A stretch of 64,000 nt of DNA from Serinicoccus chungangensis (GTDB taxonomy: Bacteria; Actinomycetota; Actinomycetes; Actinomycetales; Dermatophilaceae): positions 868,001 through 932,000 of the forward strand of contig NZ_CP040887.1 of assembly GCF_006337125.1 (NCBI RefSeq), given 5' to 3'. Each line of letters begins with the position of its first letter. Position 1 is the stretch's first letter. The notes under the pieces are model-generated. The model was given only the letters and a program-made list of their open reading frames with translations. It made no database searches and was not told where the DNA came from. The position numbers were made by a program, and so were the translations under genes. Of this stretch, positions 60,601-64,000 are shown one piece after another.

Positions 60601-62413
60601 ACCCGGACCCTGACGTGGCCCGGTCCTACGCCGAGCGGCAGCGCCTGTTCGAGCTGCCGCGCTCCAGCTGGGCCGACTACGACACCGCCCTCATCAGCGA
60701 GGGCGGCGGGGTCTACCCCCGGACGCAGAAGTCGATCCCCGTGAGCGCGCAGGTGCGCGAGCGGCTGGGCCTGGACGAGGGCGTCAGCGCGATGGCGCCG
60801 CACGAGCTGCTGCGGGCGATCCTGCTGGCACCGGTGGACCTGCTCTGGAACGGCGGCATCGGCACCTACGTCAAGGCGTCCACCGAGACCGACCTGGAGA
60901 TCGGCGACCGGGCCAACGACCCCATCCGGGTCGACGGCTCGCAGCTGCGCGTCCGCGTGGTCGGGGAGGGCGGCAACCTGGGTCTGTCCCAGCGGGGCCG
61001 CGTCGAGGCCGCACTGGCCGGTGTCCACGTCAACACCGACGCGATCGACAACTCCGCCGGTGTGGACACCTCCGACCACGAGGTCAACATCAAGATCGCG
61101 CTCACGCCGCTCGTGCAGGAGGGGGTGCTCTCCCGGGAGGAGCGCGACGAGCTGCTCGCCTCGATGACCGAGGAGGTGGCCCGCAAGGTCCTGCGGCACA
61201 ACTATGAGCAGAACGTCCTCATCGGCAACGGCCGCCTGCAGAAGGGGGTCATGGCCTCGGTCCACCAGCGCCTGATCCGCTACCTCGGTGAGCACGCCGG
61301 GCTGGACCCCGAGCTGGAGTTCCTGCCCAGTGAGAAGGAGTGGGCGCGCCGCGAGGAGGCGGGCACCGGGCTGACGGCTCCCGAGTTCTCGGTCCTGGTG
61401 GCCTACGCCAAGCTCGGGCTCAAGACCGAGCTCGGCGAGACCGAGCTGCCCGACGACCCGGCGCTGCTCGAGTCCCTCCTGCACTACTTCCCGGAGCCGC
61501 TGCGCGAGCGCGCGCGGGAGCAGATCCTGGAGCACCCCCTGCGCCGGGAGATCGTGGTCAACGAGATCGCCAACGCCATGGTCAACCGCGGCGGTGTCTC
61601 CTTCGCCTTCCGCGCCCAGGAGGAGACCGGGGCGACGGTGGCGCAGATCACCCGGGCCTTCCACGTGGTGCGCTCGGTCTTCGGGCTGGCGGACTACACC
61701 GCGGCGGTCGAGGCGCTGGACAACCAGGTGCCGACGGACATCCAGACCGAGCTCTACCTCGAGGTGCGCCGGTTGCTGGACCGGGCCACCCGCTGGTTCC
61801 TCAACAACCGCTCGCTGTCGACCGGCATGGACGAGGAGATCCAGCGGTTCACCGAGCCGGTCCAGGCGCTGGTCCCGCGCCTGGGCGAGCTCCTGCAGGG
61901 CCACGAGCGCGAGCGCTGGGCCCAGCGCGCGGAGTGGGCGAGGACCAACGGCATACCGGAGGACCTCGCGCAGCTGTACGCCTCCCTGCTCGACAGCTAC
62001 TCGCTGCTGGACGTCGCCGAGCTGGCCGGTGAGATCGGGCGGGACGTCACGGAGGTCGCCGAGGTCTACTTCGGGGTGTCCGAGGCCTTCCGCATCGACG
62101 ACCTGCTCACGCACGTCTCGCACCTGCCGCGGGAGGACCGCTGGTCCTCCCTGGCGCGCGGCGCGCTGCGCGACGACCTGTACGGCGTCATGCGCGGGCT
62201 CACCCGGACCGTCGTGGAGCGCACCGGGGACCGAGGAGGCCGAGGGACTCCCTCGAGCGGGTGCGTGAGTGGATGGCGGAGAACCGCGAGGCGCTCGTGC
62301 GCACCAGCCAGGTGCTGCGGACCGTCAGCGGGATGAGCGAGCCCGACCTGGCTCCGCTCTCGGTGGCCCTGCGCACGCTGCGCGGACTGGTCCGGCAGGG
62401 ATCGGCCGACTGA
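57612..62413 (+). CDS. gdh2: NAD-glutamate dehydrogenase (large, 180-kDa type), C-terminal frameshift
   Basis: A GDH-180-class enzyme, converting glutamate to 2-oxoglutarate and ammonia with NAD. It has long N-terminal ACT-like domains (DDMPFLVDSVLGEVSRHRLG, residues about 76-95), a central core with RFGAVARGGLRWSDRREDFR (about residues 786-805), KNAVIVPTGSKGAFFPK with the catalytic Lys, and VGDMSGDVFGNGMLLS, plus a long C-terminal helical domain. The opening frame ends at 62336 with an Arg/Ser-rich, unlike-family tail; the frame one base earlier continues DSLERVREWMAENREALVRT to a TGA at 62411-62413, which is the expected C-terminus. A one-base loss between about 62226 and 62245 explains this. 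Corrected length is about 1600 residues, typical. Confidence 0.9.
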
Positions 62414-62420
62414 CCTTTGC

Positions 62421-62426
62421 GACAAT
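62421..62426 (+). promoter_or_regulatory. -10 box of the PdtaS-like gene
   Basis: GACAAT lies 6 nt before GTG 62433, the same sequence and spacing as before fbiA; no ribosome-binding site. Confidence 0.38.
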
Positions 62427-62432
62427 CTCCTC

Positions 62433-63932
62433 GTGGCTGTTCTCCGGGAGACCCTCTCGCGCTCGTCGATGTCGGGAGCCGACATCGACTGGGTGCACCG
62501 CCTCGTCGGTGACTGGCAGATGCTGGCGGACCTGGCGTTCGCCGACCTGACCCTCTGGCTCCCGGTGCAGCGCGACGACGTCGCCGACCCGCACCTCTCG
62601 CCGTGGTTCCTGGCCGCGCACGCGCGGCCCTCGACCGGGCCGAACTTCTACCACGACGACGTCATCGGGGAGGCCCCGGGCGCGGCGCGCGAGCGCCTGC
62701 TGACGCAGGTCATGGAGACCGGCCGGCCGCTGACCCCGGACGAGGTGGGCTACGTCCGGGAGCAGTACGTCCCCGTCGTCCGGACCGGTCGCCCGATCGC
62801 GGTGCTCGTCCGGCACACCGACCTGCAGAACATGCGTCAGCAGGGCGGCCTGGAGGTCAACTACCTCCAGATCAGCCAGCAGCTGTTCTCGATGATCTCC
62901 GAGGGCGCGTTCCCCATGGACCACGTGGCGACCGGGGTGGGGCGGGGGACCCCCCGGGTCGGGGACGGCGTGCTGCGGCTCACGGCCGACGGCGTCATCG
63001 ACTACGCCAGCCCGAACGCCGTGTCGGCGCTGCGCCGGCTCGGGCACACCGACCACGTCAACGGCGCGGACCTCGCCCAGATCGTCTCGACGCGACTGAC
63101 CCCCGGGGCGACGGTGGACGAGACGGTGCCGCTGGTCCTCACCGGTCGGGCGCCGTGGGGGACCGAGATCGAGACCTCCGCGGTCAACCTCACGCTGCGC
63201 TCGGTGCCGCTCACCCACGGAGGGCGGCGGGTGGGTGCGCTGCTGCTCATGCGCGACGTCAGCGAGATCCGTCGGCGCGAGCGTGAGCTGCTGAGCAAGG
63301 AGGCCACGATCCGGGAGATCCACCACCGGGTCAAGAACAACCTCCAGACCGTGGCCGCGCTGCTGAGGCTGCAGTCCCGGCGGCTGGACGACCCCAAGGC
63401 TCAGGAGGCGCTGGCCGAGGCGGGGCGGCGGTTGTCCACCGTGGCGCTGGTGCACGACACCCTCAGCCAGGCGTTCTCCGAGCGGGTCGACTTCGACGAC
63501 GTCGCCACCCGCATCCTGCGGGCCACCGTGGAGGTCGCCTCCACGCAGGCCGTCGTGGAGACCGAGCTGGAGGGGTCCTTCGGCTGGCTGCCGCCGGACG
63601 ACGCCACGCACCTGGCGATGGTCCTGGCCGAGCTGGTCCACAACGCGGTCGAGCACGGCTTCGAGGAGGGGGACCGCCCCGCCGGGGCGTCCCGTGTCGT
63701 GGTCAGCGCCTCGCGCGCCCGCGACGAGGGCGGGACCGACCTGCTGGAGGTGCGCGTGGAGGACAACGGTCGGGGGTATGCCCCCGAGGCCTCGGCGCGG
63801 CCCGGCCTGGGCACGCAGATCGTCGAGGCCCTCATCAGCGACCTGCGTGGGCAGATCGGGTGGGAGACGACGAAGCCGCACGGCACCGTCGTGCGGTTCA
63901 CCGTGCGGCTGCGGGGCTCCGCCACCGGCTGA
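62433..63932 (+). CDS. pdtaS: PdtaS-like cytosolic sensor histidine kinase
   Basis: A 499-residue soluble kinase. The N-terminal GAF-like domain (about residues 1-150) includes HPxxF-like segments around STGPNFYHDDVIGEAPG, followed by a PAS-like domain (about residues 175-285, VLRLTADGVIDYASPNAVSA). The kinase is HisKA_2 type: REIHHRVKNNLQTVAALLRL (His near residue 296) and HATPase with VLAELVHNAVEHGF, VRVEDNGRGYAPEA, GLGTQIVEALISDL. PdtaS-PdtaR systems control antitermination through ANTAR proteins; no pdtaR is visible in this window. The position ahead of a probable whiB1 matches M. tuberculosis. Confidence 0.9.
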   Translation: MAVLRETLSRSSMSGADIDWVHRLVGDWQMLADLAFADLTLWLPVQRDDVADPHLSPWFLAAHARPSTGPNFYHDDVIGEAPGAARERLLTQVMETGRPLTPDEVGYVREQYVPVVRTGRPIAVLVRHTDLQNMRQQGGLEVNYLQISQQLFSMISEGAFPMDHVATGVGRGTPRVGDGVLRLTADGVIDYASPNAVSALRRLGHTDHVNGADLAQIVSTRLTPGATVDETVPLVLTGRAPWGTEIETSAVNLTLRSVPLTHGGRRVGALLLMRDVSEIRRRERELLSKEATIREIHHRVKNNLQTVAALLRLQSRRLDDPKAQEALAEAGRRLSTVALVHDTLSQAFSERVDFDDVATRILRATVEVASTQAVVETELEGSFGWLPPDDATHLAMVLAELVHNAVEHGFEEGDRPAGASRVVVSASRARDEGGTDLLEVRVEDNGRGYAPEASARPGLGTQIVEALISDLRGQIGWETTKPHGTVVRFTVRLRGSATG

Positions 63933-63977
63933 GGGTCACGGCCTCCTCCGGTGACGGAGTGCTCAGGGGTGTCGAGG

Positions 63978-64000
63978 TCAGCTCGCCCGTCGGGCGCGCG
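63978..64000 (-). CDS. Possible C-terminus of whiB1
   Basis: At the right edge the minus strand reads ...RARRAS and then TGA, compatible with the basic tail of WhiB1 proteins. WhiB1 lies next to pdtaS in other Actinobacteria, convergently as here. Only six codons are visible, so this is weak evidence based mainly on position. A short GTCAC/GTGAC inverted repeat (63935-63955) lies in the gap. Confidence 0.3.

Noticed and set aside
57468..62123. A 1551-codon open frame antisense to the glutamate dehydrogenase gene
   Set aside because: Composition is the mirror of the sense codon bias, it has no family motif and no start context; the sense strand encodes clear conserved domains.

Overview
This is about 64 kb of very GC-rich, densely packed chromosomal DNA from an actinobacterium, most likely in the Micrococcales and close to the Intrasporangiaceae/Ornithinimicrobiaceae (genus inferred, not proven). 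Evidence: WhiB2, the MtrA-MtrB-LpqB system, the acyl-CoA carboxylase epsilon subunit, coenzyme F420 genes fbiA/fbiB, mycothione reductase, DUF3499, DUF5719 and 'Rv3235-like' proteins, a 180-kDa NAD-glutamate dehydrogenase, GTG/ATG starts, and a recurrent TAnnnT box 6-8 nt before the start codon (leaderless transcripts). I saw no rRNA, tRNA, CRISPR, prophage, transposase or AT-rich island.

Layout. 1-4265: DUF885 fragment, membrane protein, trans-aconitate methyltransferase, GltS-type glutamate symporter, MOSC protein. 4262-7726: acyl-CoA carboxylase epsilon and beta, divergent biotin ligase birA, then a crotonase. 7770-14091: a two-component system, GtrA, purK-purE, an F420-type LLM oxidoreductase and an acyl-CoA dehydrogenase. 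14106-20484: Ser/Thr kinase, LytR-CpsA-Psr enzyme, family 2 glycosyltransferase, CoA-transferase A/B, TIGR03089 protein. 20537-23493: DNA glycosylase and fbiB-fbiA. 23653-32656: whiB2, a large glycosyltransferase/membrane protein (frameshifted), DUF5719, metallopeptidase-like protein, DUF3499, manB, Trm112-like, SIS isomerase. 32653-37956: tryptophan dioxygenase and kynureninase, mycothione reductase and sahH. 37991-43733: mtrA-mtrB-lpqB-comF-hpf. 43834-51004: YcaQ-like glycosylase, a triple-GNAT protein, secA, Rv3235-like and LysM proteins. 51153-54775: 'Fis-family' hypothetical, BldC-like HTH, CpaB-like and CpaE-like proteins, DUF6912. 54794-64000: pruA, DUF2505, a hypothetical, NAD-glutamate dehydrogenase, a PdtaS-like kinase, and at the edge what may be the tail of whiB1.

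From memory, the backbone matches the order in Mycobacterium tuberculosis from accE5/accD5 through fbiA/B, whiB2, manB, sahH, mtrAB, secA to pdtaS/whiB1, so this is an ancestral core block with lineage-specific insertions (kynurenine genes, CoA-transferase, YcaQ, triple GNAT, CpaB/CpaE, proline/glutamate catabolism). Themes are envelope synthesis and growth control (mannose metabolism, LCP, MtrAB, PknB-like kinase, SecA), acyl-CoA metabolism with biotin, F420 biosynthesis, and amino-acid catabolism (Trp, Pro, Glu).

Most unusual observations: (i) a dispersed nonamer CGGCATACC/GGTATGCCG occurring 17 times, in five or more reading contexts and using rare codons; (ii) a predicted leaderless 34-codon, Arg-rich leader ORF whose stop overlaps the start of the ribosome hibernation factor gene; (iii) TAG stop codons reused as the first bases of the next gene's -10 box at four junctions; (iv) overlapping divergent -10 boxes at secA and at the acyl-CoA carboxylase/birA junction; (v) two single-base frameshifts in otherwise intact large genes. 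No convincing new multi-gene defence or biosynthetic system was found.
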